The notes: generated from the sequence alone by a model not told the origin. A stretch of 34,162 nt of DNA from an uncultured Eubacteriales bacterium (GCA_934525675.1 CAKSZH010000018.1:1-34162); one strand, 5' to 3'. Counted from the first letter of the stretch, positions 16,371-26,092 are shown. Translations and numbers: made by a program.

Positions 16371-17792
16371 ATGTATTACAGAGCAGAGAAAAAAGCAGTA
16401 TGCGCTGACGTGATTCCTTTTTATGAGGACGGAGAATTCAAGCTGTTTTACTTAAAAGATTACCGGGACACAGAGCATGACGGCGAGGGATGCCCGTGGT
16501 GCCTTCTGACCACGAAGGACCTGGTGCATTACACTGACCACGGCGTTGTTCTGCCGCGCGGCGGGGAAGAGGAACAGGATCTCTATGTGTTCACGGGGAG
16601 TTGCATCCGCCGCGGCGACGAGTATTTCATTTTTTACACCGGACATAACCCGCACCTGCGTGCACAGGGGCTGGCGGAGCAGAAGATCCTTCTTGCCCGC
16701 AGCCGCGATCTTTTGCACTGGGAGAAGGTGAAGGACTTCGTGTTTGCCTCCCCCGATTGGATGGAGCTGCACGACTTCCGCGACCCGTTTGTGTATTTCG
16801 ATGAAGAGAAACGGAAATACGCCATGCTGATAGCGGGCAGACTGAAGAACACCGACCCGGTGGACACCCGCGGGGTGACGATGGTCGCGTATTCCGACGA
16901 CCTCTTTCACTGGGACCTCGCCCGCGAGCCGTTTTACGCGCCGCACGCGTATTTCACCCACGAATGCCCCGATCTTTTCCGCATGGGCGAGTGGTGGTAC
17001 CTCATCTTCAGCGAATTTTCCGAAAAGGTGACCACGACCTACCGCATGAGCAAAAGCCCGGACGGTCCGTGGATCACGCCGAAGGTCAATACCTTTGACG
17101 GACACGCCTTCTACGCGGCAAAGAGCGTCTCGGACGGGAAACGCCGCATCCTCTTCGGTTGGAACTGCATCAAGGACAAGGAAGAGGACAATGCCCCGTG
17201 GCAGTGGGGCGGGACTGTCATTCCGCACGAGATCGTGCAGGCGGAGGACGGGACCCTGTATGTGAAATGTCCCGACGAGGTGGCGGCGCAGTATTCCCGG
17301 AAACAGGAGATCCTGCCCGGTTTTGCGCTCGGCGACACCGAAAAACTGACGGACGGTTACCGCCTCGGCGGGGAAGGACGCAATATCCGGATGCTCGGCA
17401 CGCTTCCCGAAAACGCGAAGATTACCATGAATTTCAGAAGCGACGGCAGGGGGGAATTCGGACTGATTCTCCGCGAGAGCGAAAACCTCGGCGTTTACTA
17501 CTGCGTGAAATTTGAGCCGATGTGGAACCGCCTGACCTTCGACCGCCGTCCGCGGAAGGATTCGACGGTACACTCCGAGGTGGCGGTGGAAAGATACTGC
17601 CCGCTCCGGGACGGGGAAAACCGTCTCACGGTCATCGTGGAGGGCAGTGTTCTGGAGGTCTATGTCAATGACCGCGTTGCCATGAGCGCGCGGATGTTCG
17701 ATCACCGGTCCGGCAACTGGGGCGTTTACAGCCTGAACGGCGCCGCGGAGTTCTCTGAGATCGGACTTTATACGAAGGAGGACGTACAATGA
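16371..17792 (+). CDS. cytoplasmic GH32-family glycosidase (beta-fructosidase type)
   Basis: The product is 473 residues with no signal peptide, so it is cytosolic. The three GH32 acidic motifs are in place. They are the nucleophile Asp13 in CADVIPFYEDG, the transition-state stabiliser in FRDP (Asp138) and the acid/base in HECPDLF (Glu198). FYTGHN and FNxxDGHAFYAAK-like substrate-pocket strands lie between. After the five-bladed propeller comes a beta-sandwich (from ~residue 330) with the typical ENRLTVIVEGSVLEVYVNDR strand pair. Family members hydrolyse non-reducing-end beta-fructosides (sucrose, inulin- or levan-type oligosaccharides). The exact substrate is not visible. It is the first gene of the operon, so it probably completes breakdown of imported oligosaccharides. 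The last 4 nt overlap the next gene (ATGA). Confidence 0.88.
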   Translation: MYYRAEKKAVCADVIPFYEDGEFKLFYLKDYRDTEHDGEGCPWCLLTTKDLVHYTDHGVVLPRGGEEEQDLYVFTGSCIRRGDEYFIFYTGHNPHLRAQGLAEQKILLARSRDLLHWEKVKDFVFASPDWMELHDFRDPFVYFDEEKRKYAMLIAGRLKNTDPVDTRGVTMVAYSDDLFHWDLAREPFYAPHAYFTHECPDLFRMGEWWYLIFSEFSEKVTTTYRMSKSPDGPWITPKVNTFDGHAFYAAKSVSDGKRRILFGWNCIKDKEEDNAPWQWGGTVIPHEIVQAEDGTLYVKCPDEVAAQYSRKQEILPGFALGDTEKLTDGYRLGGEGRNIRMLGTLPENAKITMNFRSDGRGEFGLILRESENLGVYYCVKFEPMWNRLTFDRRPRKDSTVHSEVAVERYCPLRDGENRLTVIVEGSVLEVYVNDRVAMSARMFDHRSGNWGVYSLNGAAEFSEIGLYTKEDVQ

Positions 17793-17998
17793 CGGGATTT
17801 ACGGTTCGCGCCGCGCTGTTTCTCCTGCTTTTCAATGTTGTCATGCTGTTTATTGTCCCCTTCCGTACCGCCGAGTGGTATGTGACCGTATTTTCCGTGA
17901 TCTTAATGACGGTGTTGCTTGCGGTGATCCGCATCGGCGCCGCCGTCAGGAAAAGGAGAGAGACAGGATGCGAAAACAACAAAGAGCAAGAATCCTGA
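17789..17998 (+). CDS. small two-helix membrane protein in the fructan operon
   Basis: The product is 69 residues. The ATG overlaps the GH32 stop as ATGA and has a strong AAGGAGG 8 nt upstream, which supports a real, translationally coupled gene. Residues ~7-25 and ~31-51 are hydrophobic helices; a basic stretch (RKRRE) and a polar tail follow. Its last 31 nt overlap the start of the next gene. No family is recognised. By position it could be a membrane partner of the adjacent lipoprotein or transporter; this is inference. Confidence 0.6.
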   Translation: MTGFTVRAALFLLLFNVVMLFIVPFRTAEWYVTVFSVILMTVLLAVIRIGAAVRKRRETGCENNKEQES

Positions 17999-20046
17999 TG
18001 GGGGTGATGATTATGGCGATCCTGTTCGGTTCACTTGCGGGCTGCTCCGGCAAAACACCGGAGGAAACGAAAAGCCCCCCTTGGTCGGATGACACCAAAA
18101 CGATCGACTACGCAGACCTGTACCGGAATCCGGCAGAGAAGACCCCGCCGCTTTCCGGAAAGACGGTTTACTGCGCTTCGTTCGGATACACGGAAAACAC
18201 GGAGCAGGGCTACAACTGCTACCGCTATCAGTACGCCGCGGACGGCGCCTATGTGGATATGGTTTGCGAAGACGGTGTATGGTCGGGCGGCGGAGCCACC
18301 CTCCGGGGCGGGGAAATGACGCCCGGCGCCGCCTCTGCGGTCCGCACCTTTGTCGCTCCCGCGGACGGGGAGATCCTGCTTTACGGGAACCCGAAGCTGC
18401 TGACCGGGAACTCCGTGACGGTGCGCGTCGAGTACCGCGGGGAGTCTCTCGTGGAAAAAACGGTTACCGACAAAACGGGAATCTTTCATTCCGACCGGGT
18501 CCCGGTCGCGGCAGGGGAAACGGTTCGCTTTGTCGCCGAGGGCGACGGTACCGTGTACTGGAATCCGACGGCGGATTACACGCTTGCCCCGGAGACGGGC
18601 TTGCACTATGCGCCGGACGGCTATTTCGGCGACGTGCATCCCTTCTATGACACAAAGACCGGCACCATGTATATGTACTATCTTTCGACGGGACTTCAGG
18701 AAAACGGGCGGATCGAAACCTTCACGACCCTGCTTTCCACCAGCCGGAACATGATCTGCTACACCGATACCCCGATGTATCGCGACAAAAAGAATCCGCC
18801 GCCGCTGGAGCTTTACTATGCGCTCGGCGTGATCGTGGACAAGGACGGCAGATACCGCTCCAGTTACGGTGCCGGCAACTACGTCCACACGGTTGTGAGC
18901 GATGATCTCATTCATTGGGAAAATGCGCTGGAGCCGTACATCGACGAGACGACGGGGCTTCTGAAATACAAATGGCGGATTGACTTTGACACAGGCGTGT
19001 ATTCCGGCAGGGACCCCGATCTCACCTATGACCCGGCGAGCGGGAAGTACTACTGCGTGGTGATGAACTACTATTCCGCCTCGACCGACAAGGGAGAGAA
19101 GTATCTGAACCTTTACACCGGCGGCGGGGACGGCATCTTTTCCTCCACCGCCGTGAAGCTGGTCTCCTTTACCGGGAGAGGCGACCCCGAATGTCCGCAG
19201 CTCAAGAAGATCGGGGACAGATGGTATCTGTTCTATTCCGTTTACGGGACCGGGACGAAAGGGAATGTCGGCAAGCTCGCCTACCGCGCGGGCGACGCGG
19301 GCGCCGCTCCGGAAAACGTGGACTGGGAAAGCAAAACCGAGTATTACCTGGACGGCGGCGATCTCCACGCCGCGCAGATCTGCTCCGTCGGCGACAAGTG
19401 GTACGCCTACGGCTGGCTCAACTACCGCGCGGAGGAAAATGTCTGGGGCGGATACCTCAATCTTCCCCGCGAGGTGTACGCCCGGGCAGACGGCACGCTT
19501 GCGTCCCGCATGGACCCCTGCCTCTCGGAGCTTCTCGTCAAGGGCAGAATGGCGGTGGCAGGCAAGGATACCTGCACGGTCGCCGGCTTCGGTGAGGCGG
19601 ACGGACGTCTCACGCTTGCCGCAGGCGAAGGAAAAGCTACCTTCAGAAACACCTTCGGGCGGACGGTGCTCTCGTCCCGCATCGAATTACCGGAAACGGC
19701 GGAGTATGCCGGATTTTCCATCGGAGAAGGAAACACGGTTTATCATGCGCTGGTCACCCGCACGGGCGGCAAGACCTATCTTTGCGTGACAGCCGATCCC
19801 GCCTCGCCGCTCGGCGGCGTGTGGATTGAGATCAATCCGCCGGCAGGAAACACGTTTGACCTCACGGTCGTGGCGGACGGCAGCTTCCTTGAGGTATTTG
19901 TGAACGATGAATATGCCCTTTCCGCACATACAAAGCTCTCCATGACGGGAGAAAAAACGGTTGCCGTCGTGGCAAAGGGCGCGGGAGTCGCCGTTACCCG
20001 TGCCGAGGTTCTGAAACTTGCCGATTACAACAATATTTTTGATTGA
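17968..20046 (+). CDS. GH32-like lipoprotein 1 (extracellular fructan-acting enzyme)
   Basis: The product is 692 residues, starting at the ATG at 17968 behind AAAAGGAGAG. The signal peptide ends in a lipobox, GSLAGC, so Cys26 is lipidated and the protein sits on the outer face of the membrane. Residues ~50-210 form an all-beta N-terminal module of unknown family that the second lipoprotein of this locus shares. The GH32 propeller follows, with GDVHPFY (nucleophile Asp222), GRDPDL (Asp349) and GDPECPQL (acid/base Glu408). WGGYLNLPREV is the GH32 signature near the end of the propeller. The C-terminal beta-sandwich has the LEVFVNDEYALSAHT strand pair. All catalytic residues are present. It probably trims fructan or fructosides outside the cell before import. 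Its closest relative in the window is the gene at 29814. Confidence 0.85.
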   Translation: MRKQQRARILMGVMIMAILFGSLAGCSGKTPEETKSPPWSDDTKTIDYADLYRNPAEKTPPLSGKTVYCASFGYTENTEQGYNCYRYQYAADGAYVDMVCEDGVWSGGGATLRGGEMTPGAASAVRTFVAPADGEILLYGNPKLLTGNSVTVRVEYRGESLVEKTVTDKTGIFHSDRVPVAAGETVRFVAEGDGTVYWNPTADYTLAPETGLHYAPDGYFGDVHPFYDTKTGTMYMYYLSTGLQENGRIETFTTLLSTSRNMICYTDTPMYRDKKNPPPLELYYALGVIVDKDGRYRSSYGAGNYVHTVVSDDLIHWENALEPYIDETTGLLKYKWRIDFDTGVYSGRDPDLTYDPASGKYYCVVMNYYSASTDKGEKYLNLYTGGGDGIFSSTAVKLVSFTGRGDPECPQLKKIGDRWYLFYSVYGTGTKGNVGKLAYRAGDAGAAPENVDWESKTEYYLDGGDLHAAQICSVGDKWYAYGWLNYRAEENVWGGYLNLPREVYARADGTLASRMDPCLSELLVKGRMAVAGKDTCTVAGFGEADGRLTLAAGEGKATFRNTFGRTVLSSRIELPETAEYAGFSIGEGNTVYHALVTRTGGKTYLCVTADPASPLGGVWIEINPPAGNTFDLTVVADGSFLEVFVNDEYALSAHTKLSMTGEKTVAVVAKGAGVAVTRAEVLKLADYNNIFD

Positions 20047-20061
20047 CGGAGGTGTCATCCA

Positions 20062-22035
20062 ATGAAAAAGAAACTGCCAAAACTGCTTTCCCTGACCCTT
20101 GCCGTACTGCTCCTTGCCGCGTCCTTCGCCGCCTGCGGGCAGAAGCCGGGTGAGGGCACCGGGAAGAACAAGGACAACTCGTTTTCCATGATCGCAAGCT
20201 GGACGACAAGCGGGCTTGTCAACCACTACAACAGCAACACGAGCTGCAATGCGTATGACTATTTCGTCGTCGAAGGACTCTACCGCTACGTGCGCTCGAC
20301 CGACGAGATCTTCTGCCAGCTGGCGGAAGCGCTCCCGACCCACTCGGAAAAGCCCATGGAGGAATACCGGGACGTGATGGGCGACGACGCTTACACCTAC
20401 TATGCGGGTCAGGGCTGCACCACGGTCACGGTCACCCGTTGCCCCATCCGCAAGAATGCAAAGTGGCAGAACGGAGAAGACTTCACCGCCAAGGACGTCT
20501 GGGCGTACTACTACATGATGCACCCGACCTCCAGCAACTACATGGCTGCGGTCAAGGTGGTGGACGACAAGACGGTGGAATTCGTCTGGAACCCGCTCAA
20601 GGAGACCAACAACACGGTCAAGGAACTTCTCCTTGCGCAGGACAAATCCGGCACGGTGAAGTATGACGAGTTCGCTTCCTATGTCGATACGGTGTACGAC
20701 ATCGTCATGAAGAGTCCCGTCAACGAGAAGGTCAACCTCTGGGGCGCGTTCAACCGCTTCTCCACGGACGAGCAGATCGTTCAGCTCAACGTAACCAAGT
20801 CCGCGTTCTACGCGTACAGCCCCTCCTGGTATATCGCGACCGGACCCTTCAAGCCGGACACCTTCTCCGCGACCCAGATTCTGCTCAAGAAAAACGAATA
20901 CTATTGGAACGCGGAAAACATCGGCTTCGACCTGGTCAAGCTGTACTCCTCCGCCGACCTCAACCAGACCTATCAGCTCATCACCAACGGATATGTGGAT
21001 TACTACGACGGCTTCATTCAGGAGGATACCCTGAACGGCATGCTTGCCTCCAACCCCGACCTGATCAACCTCAAGATGTATGACCCCGGTTCCATCGGCA
21101 TTACCTTCAACATCAAGAGCGCCTATTTCGGCAATGTCAACGTGCGCCGCGCTTTTCAGTACATCTTTGACCGCGATGAGATCCGGCTTGCGGCAAATCC
21201 GTATGCGACGACCTCGTGGTACCCCCTGCTCGGCATGGCTGCATCCGAGGCGGAGCAGTACATGAGCCGCGAACACTTCGACGCGCTCCCCAGGTATTCG
21301 CTTAACAAAGAACGCGCCGCGGAGCTTCTGGAGGCGGAAGGCTGGACGAGAAAGGACGGCAAGTGGTACATCGGAGAGAAGCAGGTCACCATCGCGCTCG
21401 GCGCACCCAGCTCGCACGACATCTCCTCCACTGCGGCGGAAGCGGCAGCGGCACAGATGGAGAACTTCGGCATCAAGGTGGACCTGTTCAAAACGAGTAA
21501 CTTCTATTCCAACGCCATCGCGGATCCCTGTCCCTACGATATGCTGCTTGAGTGGACCGACCTCAATATGTCCTTCTCCTATCCGACCGGCTCCTACAAC
21601 CAGTTTGCAAACGTGTATTCCCAGTGGGTGCACGTGGACCGCTACCCGAACGATTACTACGATTCCCAGAAGGCAGGCAATGTCCGCCTGACCTTCAACG
21701 GACTCGGCTCGGATACCAACACCTATGAGTTCGCCGATTACATCAACTCTTTCTACTCGGTCGCCGAATCCGAAATGACCTACCTCGTCGATGTGTTCAA
21801 CACGGGACTTGCGGATCTCTGCCTCGGTATTCAGTTCTTCCAGAACGTGACCGCCTCGACCATCAACGGCGGGCGCATCAGCGGCGTGCCGCTGGAGTCC
21901 TACTGGACGGAAAACCGCAACGTGACCTACGTCCCCGCCGCTGGCACCGACGATTTCTATGCGGTTGCACGCACCAATCTGGTCTACGCCACAAATTATC
22001 TGATCGCTTACGGCGTCTATCAGCCGAAGCATTGA
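20062..22035 (+). CDS. ABC importer substrate-binding lipoprotein, family 5 (Opp/Dpp type)
   Basis: The product is 657 residues. The signal peptide ends in FAACGQ, giving a lipidated Cys25. The fold is the large SBP_bac_5 type used for oligopeptides and, in some bacteria, oligosaccharides. Visible landmarks are AYDYFVVEGLYRYV near the N-terminus, the KNAKWQNGEDFTAKDVWAYY block (the GxxxTAxDVxxS-like region), ATGPFKP, NVNVRRAFQYIFDRDEI and AAELLEAEGWTRKDGKW. It is followed by two permeases and two ATPases of the same class, making a complete importer. It is longer than usual OppA/DppA proteins (about 540 residues). Its place between GH32 enzymes suggests it binds fructo-oligosaccharides rather than peptides; this is inference. 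Confidence 0.9.
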   Translation: MKKKLPKLLSLTLAVLLLAASFAACGQKPGEGTGKNKDNSFSMIASWTTSGLVNHYNSNTSCNAYDYFVVEGLYRYVRSTDEIFCQLAEALPTHSEKPMEEYRDVMGDDAYTYYAGQGCTTVTVTRCPIRKNAKWQNGEDFTAKDVWAYYYMMHPTSSNYMAAVKVVDDKTVEFVWNPLKETNNTVKELLLAQDKSGTVKYDEFASYVDTVYDIVMKSPVNEKVNLWGAFNRFSTDEQIVQLNVTKSAFYAYSPSWYIATGPFKPDTFSATQILLKKNEYYWNAENIGFDLVKLYSSADLNQTYQLITNGYVDYYDGFIQEDTLNGMLASNPDLINLKMYDPGSIGITFNIKSAYFGNVNVRRAFQYIFDRDEIRLAANPYATTSWYPLLGMAASEAEQYMSREHFDALPRYSLNKERAAELLEAEGWTRKDGKWYIGEKQVTIALGAPSSHDISSTAAEAAAAQMENFGIKVDLFKTSNFYSNAIADPCPYDMLLEWTDLNMSFSYPTGSYNQFANVYSQWVHVDRYPNDYYDSQKAGNVRLTFNGLGSDTNTYEFADYINSFYSVAESEMTYLVDVFNTGLADLCLGIQFFQNVTASTINGGRISGVPLESYWTENRNVTYVPAAGTDDFYAVARTNLVYATNYLIAYGVYQPKH

Positions 22036-22057
22036 TCCCTCCGGGATTTCTGAAATT

Positions 22058-23107
22058 ATGGAAAAAGAGAAAAAAACCAAATTCGGGAAGGCGGTTGCGG
22101 GATTTTTCGGGAAGTACCGGTACTTCTTTGAGAAACTCGGGCTGTCAATCCTGACGCTCGCGCTGACGATCATTCTTCTGTTCATCCTGCTCCGCCAGAT
22201 CCCCGGAGACATCCTCCAGATCTACGCGCTCAAATTGCAGGGGCAGCAGGGAATTACCTATGACCGGGCGTATGAGCTTGCCTCGGAACTGCTCAACTAT
22301 GACCCGAACGAAAACGTGCTCAGCGCGTTTGGCAGGTATATCGGCGGGCTGTTCCGGGGGCAGCTCGGGGAAAGCTATCTCGAGACCGGTGTGACCGCCA
22401 ACTCGCTGATCCGCACGCGCCTGCCGTGGACGCTGTTCGTCTCCTCGGTCGCGCTGTTCTTAAGTTTCTTTATCGGGAAGGCAATCGGCAGTATTGCGGC
22501 GCAGAAGCGGGGACGGACGGTGGACAAGCTGGCATCCGGGTACATCGCTATCTCCGGCTCCATCCCCGATTACCTCGTGGCACTGCTGTTGGTCATTCTG
22601 TTTGCTTACCGCCTCAAGTGGTTTCCGGCACAGAACAATTACAACGCCTTTGAGGTCACCCCCGGCTTCAATTTCCCGTTTCTTCTCAACGTGCTGTACT
22701 ATGCCTTTCTGCCGATTCTCGCCTATACCATCGTGCAGACCGGCAACTGGATTCTGCACATGAGAGGCAGCTGTATCAGCGTGCTCGGGGAAGACTATAT
22801 TCTCGCCGCCCGCGCAAGAGGACTCAGTGAGCGTACCGTGAGAAACAAGTATCTGCGCAAGAATGCATTGCTCCCGCTCGTCACCCAGCTCGGCGTTTCC
22901 TTCGGAGCGCTGTTCGGAGGGGCGACGCTGATGGAAAGCATCTTCAACTATCCCGGTATCGGATTGGAGATCTCCAGCCGCGTCATCACCAAGGATTACA
23001 TGGTGGTGCAGGGACTGATCTTCTTCTCCGCCGCCATGGTGATCCTCATCAATCTCATTGTGGATCTCATTTACCCGCTCGTTGACCCGCGGGTGAGAAG
23101 GGGGTGA
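22058..23107 (+). CDS. ABC importer permease, OppB/DppB type
   Basis: The product is 349 residues with about six membrane helices. The first helix is preceded by a charged N-terminus (MEKEKKTKFGKA). The coupling loop with the EAA-type motif is present (EDYILAARARGLSERTVRNK, then PLVTQLGVSFGALFGG and ESIFNYPGIG), diagnostic of the BPD_transp_1 family of the Opp/Dpp class. The ribosome binding site is weak. The 22-nt gap after the substrate-binding gene contains a small hairpin, GATCCC-TCC-GGGAT (about 22034-22047), which could help set the higher level of binding protein relative to permease, a common arrangement. It pairs with the next gene product to form the translocation channel. Confidence 0.92.
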   Translation: MEKEKKTKFGKAVAGFFGKYRYFFEKLGLSILTLALTIILLFILLRQIPGDILQIYALKLQGQQGITYDRAYELASELLNYDPNENVLSAFGRYIGGLFRGQLGESYLETGVTANSLIRTRLPWTLFVSSVALFLSFFIGKAIGSIAAQKRGRTVDKLASGYIAISGSIPDYLVALLLVILFAYRLKWFPAQNNYNAFEVTPGFNFPFLLNVLYYAFLPILAYTIVQTGNWILHMRGSCISVLGEDYILAARARGLSERTVRNKYLRKNALLPLVTQLGVSFGALFGGATLMESIFNYPGIGLEISSRVITKDYMVVQGLIFFSAAMVILINLIVDLIYPLVDPRVRRG

Positions 23108-23111
23108 CGAT

Positions 23112-24014
23112 ATGGAAAAACTCCGGAATTTCCGGGAAGAAGCCCGGGTACGTCTCTCCGAATTCTTTGTTTCGTTCGGGCGTTCCTTAAAGCGCATCTT
23201 CTCGAACCCCAAAACCGTGGTCGGTGCGGCTATTCTGCTTCTTTATATTCTTGTGGCGATCTTCGGCCCGCGCCTGTTCCCGTATGACGCCAACTCCAAT
23301 ATGCAGATCAAGTATCTGTCTCCCTCGCCGGAGCATCCCTTCGGAACCGACTGGCTCGGCAGAGATGTCTTCCGGCAGGTGATTGCGGGAACGGCAAACG
23401 TACTCAAAACCGCGTTCTATTCCGCGTTCCTGTCGGTCTTCATCGGCATCGTGCTCGGCATTCTCAGCGGCTACATCGGCGGATGGGTGGACCGGGTCAT
23501 CATGGCTGTCACCAACATCTTTCTTTCGATCCCGTCCTTCCCCGTGTACCTGCTTCTTGCCGCGATCGTGACCATCAATACCCCCTTCGCGCTTGCCGTC
23601 GTGATCTCCATGTTCGGCTGGGCGGGGCTGTGCCGCGCGATCCGGGTGCAGGTCATGAGCCTCAAGGAACGCGACTTCATCCAGATCTGCCGTGTCATGC
23701 ATATGTCCCGGACGCACATCATCTTCAAGGAACTGATGCCCAATGTATTTTCCTACATCGTGGTCAACTTCATCATGGCGATGCGGAATGCCATCGTTGC
23801 AAGCGTGGGGATCATGCTGGTCGGTCTTGCCGCGTACAACCCGACCGACTGGGGCGCGATCATCAACGCCGCGCGCACCAAGGGACTGGTCAATCCGCAG
23901 AATGTTGCCATTCTTCTGTACCCCCTGACGGCGATCGTTGTGTTCCAGGTGGCGGCGCTTCTGCTTGCCAACGGGCTGGACGAAACCAACAATCCCCGTC
24001 TCAGGATTATGTAA
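23112..24014 (+). CDS. ABC importer permease, OppC/DppC type
   Basis: The product is 300 residues. The N-terminal region contains the OppC-type lead (RIFSNPKTVVGAAILLLYIL) and the HPFGTDWLGRDVFRQVIAGT motif, which is highly characteristic of the second permease of peptide-class importers. The cytoplasmic loop reads RAIRVQVMSLKERDFIQICR. It starts 4 nt after the previous stop with a GGGGG-rich ribosome binding site. It completes the membrane channel of the importer. Confidence 0.93.
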   Translation: MEKLRNFREEARVRLSEFFVSFGRSLKRIFSNPKTVVGAAILLLYILVAIFGPRLFPYDANSNMQIKYLSPSPEHPFGTDWLGRDVFRQVIAGTANVLKTAFYSAFLSVFIGIVLGILSGYIGGWVDRVIMAVTNIFLSIPSFPVYLLLAAIVTINTPFALAVVISMFGWAGLCRAIRVQVMSLKERDFIQICRVMHMSRTHIIFKELMPNVFSYIVVNFIMAMRNAIVASVGIMLVGLAAYNPTDWGAIINAARTKGLVNPQNVAILLYPLTAIVVFQVAALLLANGLDETNNPRLRIM

Positions 24015-24030
24015 GGAAGGGGGACGGATT

Positions 24031-25059
24031 ATGACAACCGATACAAATACTGTGGATACACTTCATCCGAACGTCGTGGAATTCCGCCGCGTTTCCATCG
24101 ACTACCCGCTGAAAAAATTTACGCTCCGCGCCGTCAACGACGTATCTCTGGAGCTGAAACGCGGCAAGATCACCGCGCTTGTCGGCGAGAGCGGAAGCGG
24201 CAAGACCACGCTCGCGTCCTCGCTCATCGACTGTATCTCGGAGCCGGGTCGGATCGCCGCCGGTGAGATTTCCTTCTTCGGGCGTGACGGCGGAGAGATC
24301 CGCGTGGACAGACTGAACGAAAAACAGCTCCGCCGGTTCCGCTGGGAAAAGACCTCTATGGTCTTTCAGGCGGCGCAGAGCGCGCTCAACCCGGTCATGA
24401 CCGTGCGTCAGCAGTTTTTTGAAACACTCACGGAGCACGGCTTCGGCAAAGGTAAAGAGGAAATGGAGGCGTACTGCCGGAAATTCCTCGACTACGTCAA
24501 GCTTGATCCGGAACGTGTTCTGGATTCCTTCCCGCATGAATTGTCGGGCGGCATGAAGCAGAGAGTTATGATCGCCTTCTCGCTTTTGCTCGACCCCGAG
24601 GTCATCGTGCTGGACGAACCGACCACCGCGCTGGACGTTATCACGCAGAGCTGTATCTTTCAGCTGCTCAAACAGATCAACCGCGAGCTTGGCGTGACCA
24701 TGCTGCTCATGACCCATGACATCAGCGTTGTCGCAAAATTTGCCGACTATGTCGGTGTCATGTACGGCGGCAGACTGATGGAATACGGGGATGTGCTCCA
24801 TGTATTCAAGGAATGTGCGCATCCCTACACCGCAGGTCTGATCGGCGCAACGCCCTCAATCATCGGAAGCACTTCCGACATGAAACCGATCGAAGGAACC
24901 CCGCCCGACCTGTTGCATCTTCCCGCGGGCTGTGTGTTTGCCCCCCGATGCCCCAAGTGCTCGGCACTCTGCCGCACGGCGGAGCCGCCCATGCGGTCGG
25001 TCGCGGACGGGACACGCGGAAAATGCTATTTCTATAAGGGGGAGCCGGAACATGAATAA
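24031..25059 (+). CDS. ABC importer ATPase, OppD/DppD type
   Basis: The product is 342 residues from the ATG at 24031 (GGAAGGGGGA upstream). It has Walker A GESGSGKTT, the Q-loop MVFQAAQSALNP (the QxxxxxLNP form is typical of this class), signature LSGGMKQR, Walker B VIVLDEPTTALD and the switch histidine in MTHDIS. The C-terminal extension has GTPPDLLHLPAGCVFAPRCP with further cysteines. That is the Cys-rich tail of the oligopeptide-transporter ATPase family, for which an iron-sulphur cluster has been described in DppD-type proteins. It forms a heterodimer with the product of the next gene, which overlaps it by 8 nt. Confidence 0.93.
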   Translation: MTTDTNTVDTLHPNVVEFRRVSIDYPLKKFTLRAVNDVSLELKRGKITALVGESGSGKTTLASSLIDCISEPGRIAAGEISFFGRDGGEIRVDRLNEKQLRRFRWEKTSMVFQAAQSALNPVMTVRQQFFETLTEHGFGKGKEEMEAYCRKFLDYVKLDPERVLDSFPHELSGGMKQRVMIAFSLLLDPEVIVLDEPTTALDVITQSCIFQLLKQINRELGVTMLLMTHDISVVAKFADYVGVMYGGRLMEYGDVLHVFKECAHPYTAGLIGATPSIIGSTSDMKPIEGTPPDLLHLPAGCVFAPRCPKCSALCRTAEPPMRSVADGTRGKCYFYKGEPEHE

Positions 25060-26092
25060 AACGGAAAAAGAGCTGACTCCTCTCATGCGGCTGGAAAACA
25101 TCCACATGGTGTTCAAAAAGCCCGGCTCGGTTTTCTCCGACAGAAACATCCACGTCCTGCGCAACATCAACCTGGATATTTACCCGGGCGAGATCATTGC
25201 GCTGGTCGGGGAGAGCGGCTGCGGAAAGACTACGCTCGGTAAGATCATCACGGGGCTTTACCGCCCGACCTCCGGTAACATCTATCTGAACGGCAAAAAG
25301 ATGGGAGGAATCGGCGACGGCGGCGCGTTCAGCCAGGTGCAGTTCATCCAGCAGGACAGCTATGCGGCGCTCAACCCGGTGCGTACCATCTACCAGAGCC
25401 TGTACGCGCCCATCAAAACCCATCACCGCAAATGGACGCGCCGCGAGATCAACGAAAAAATCGAAGAGCTTATGAGGCTGGTCGGGCTGTACCCCACGGA
25501 ACAGTACCTCTGCAAATACCCCCACCAGTTGTCCGGGGGACAGAGACAGCGCATCCTCATGGCAAGAGCCATTTCGCTGGATCCCCGTCTCATCGTGGCG
25601 GACGAACCGGTCAGCATGATCGACGTTTCCCTCCGCCTGTCCATCCTCAACCTGATGAAGGAGCTCAACCGCAAACTCGGAATGTCCTTCGTCTACATTT
25701 CCCACGACCTCTCCACTACCCGGTATATCGCGGAAAGCGGGAGGGTCTCGGTCATGTATCTCGGCGAGATCGTCGAGGAGGGCGAGATCGGGCAGGTCAT
25801 CGCCCACCCGCGGCACCCGTACACACGGGCGCTGATCCAGGCAGTCCCGATTCCCGATCCGACCTTTACCTCCAACGACGAGCTGCCGCTGAAATCCATG
25901 CAGCTCGGTACCCTTGAGGATCGCCCGGCGGGATGCTCGTTCTATGACCGCTGTCTATATGCGACCGACCGTTGCCGGGAACCGGTCGCCTATGAGAAGA
26001 CCGAAACGGCACGGGTGCTTTGCTGCAACCTTGCCGCCGTTCCGGATACCCCTGTCTACTCTATCCGTCCGGAAGAGACGGATACAGAATAA
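25052..26092 (+). CDS. ABC importer ATPase, OppF/DppF type
   Basis: The product is 346 residues from the ATG at 25052, inside the end of the previous gene. It has Walker A GESGCGKTT, the Q-loop with QQDSYAALNP, signature LSGGQRQR, Walker B LIVADEPVSMID and the switch histidine in ISHDLS. Walker B reads ADEP rather than LDEP but keeps the catalytic Glu. The C-terminal tail with PAGCSFYDRCLYATDRC is the usual Cys-rich extension. The overlapping start implies translational coupling and equal amounts of the two ATPases. Confidence 0.93.
   Translation: MNKTEKELTPLMRLENIHMVFKKPGSVFSDRNIHVLRNINLDIYPGEIIALVGESGCGKTTLGKIITGLYRPTSGNIYLNGKKMGGIGDGGAFSQVQFIQQDSYAALNPVRTIYQSLYAPIKTHHRKWTRREINEKIEELMRLVGLYPTEQYLCKYPHQLSGGQRQRILMARAISLDPRLIVADEPVSMIDVSLRLSILNLMKELNRKLGMSFVYISHDLSTTRYIAESGRVSVMYLGEIVEEGEIGQVIAHPRHPYTRALIQAVPIPDPTFTSNDELPLKSMQLGTLEDRPAGCSFYDRCLYATDRCREPVAYEKTETARVLCCNLAAVPDTPVYSIRPEETDTE

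Noticed and set aside
17968..20046. Assignment of the lipoproteins to GH43 rather than GH32
   Set aside because: The ECP motif, GDV(H/F)P nucleophile region, WGGYLNLPREV and the C-terminal sandwich with LEVFVND are GH32 features; GH43 lacks the C-terminal sandwich strand pair seen here.
19687..22212. An 841-residue minus-strand frame opposite the substrate-binding protein gene
   Set aside because: The opposite strand encodes a clear lipoprotein with conserved family motifs; the antisense frame has no recognisable domain.
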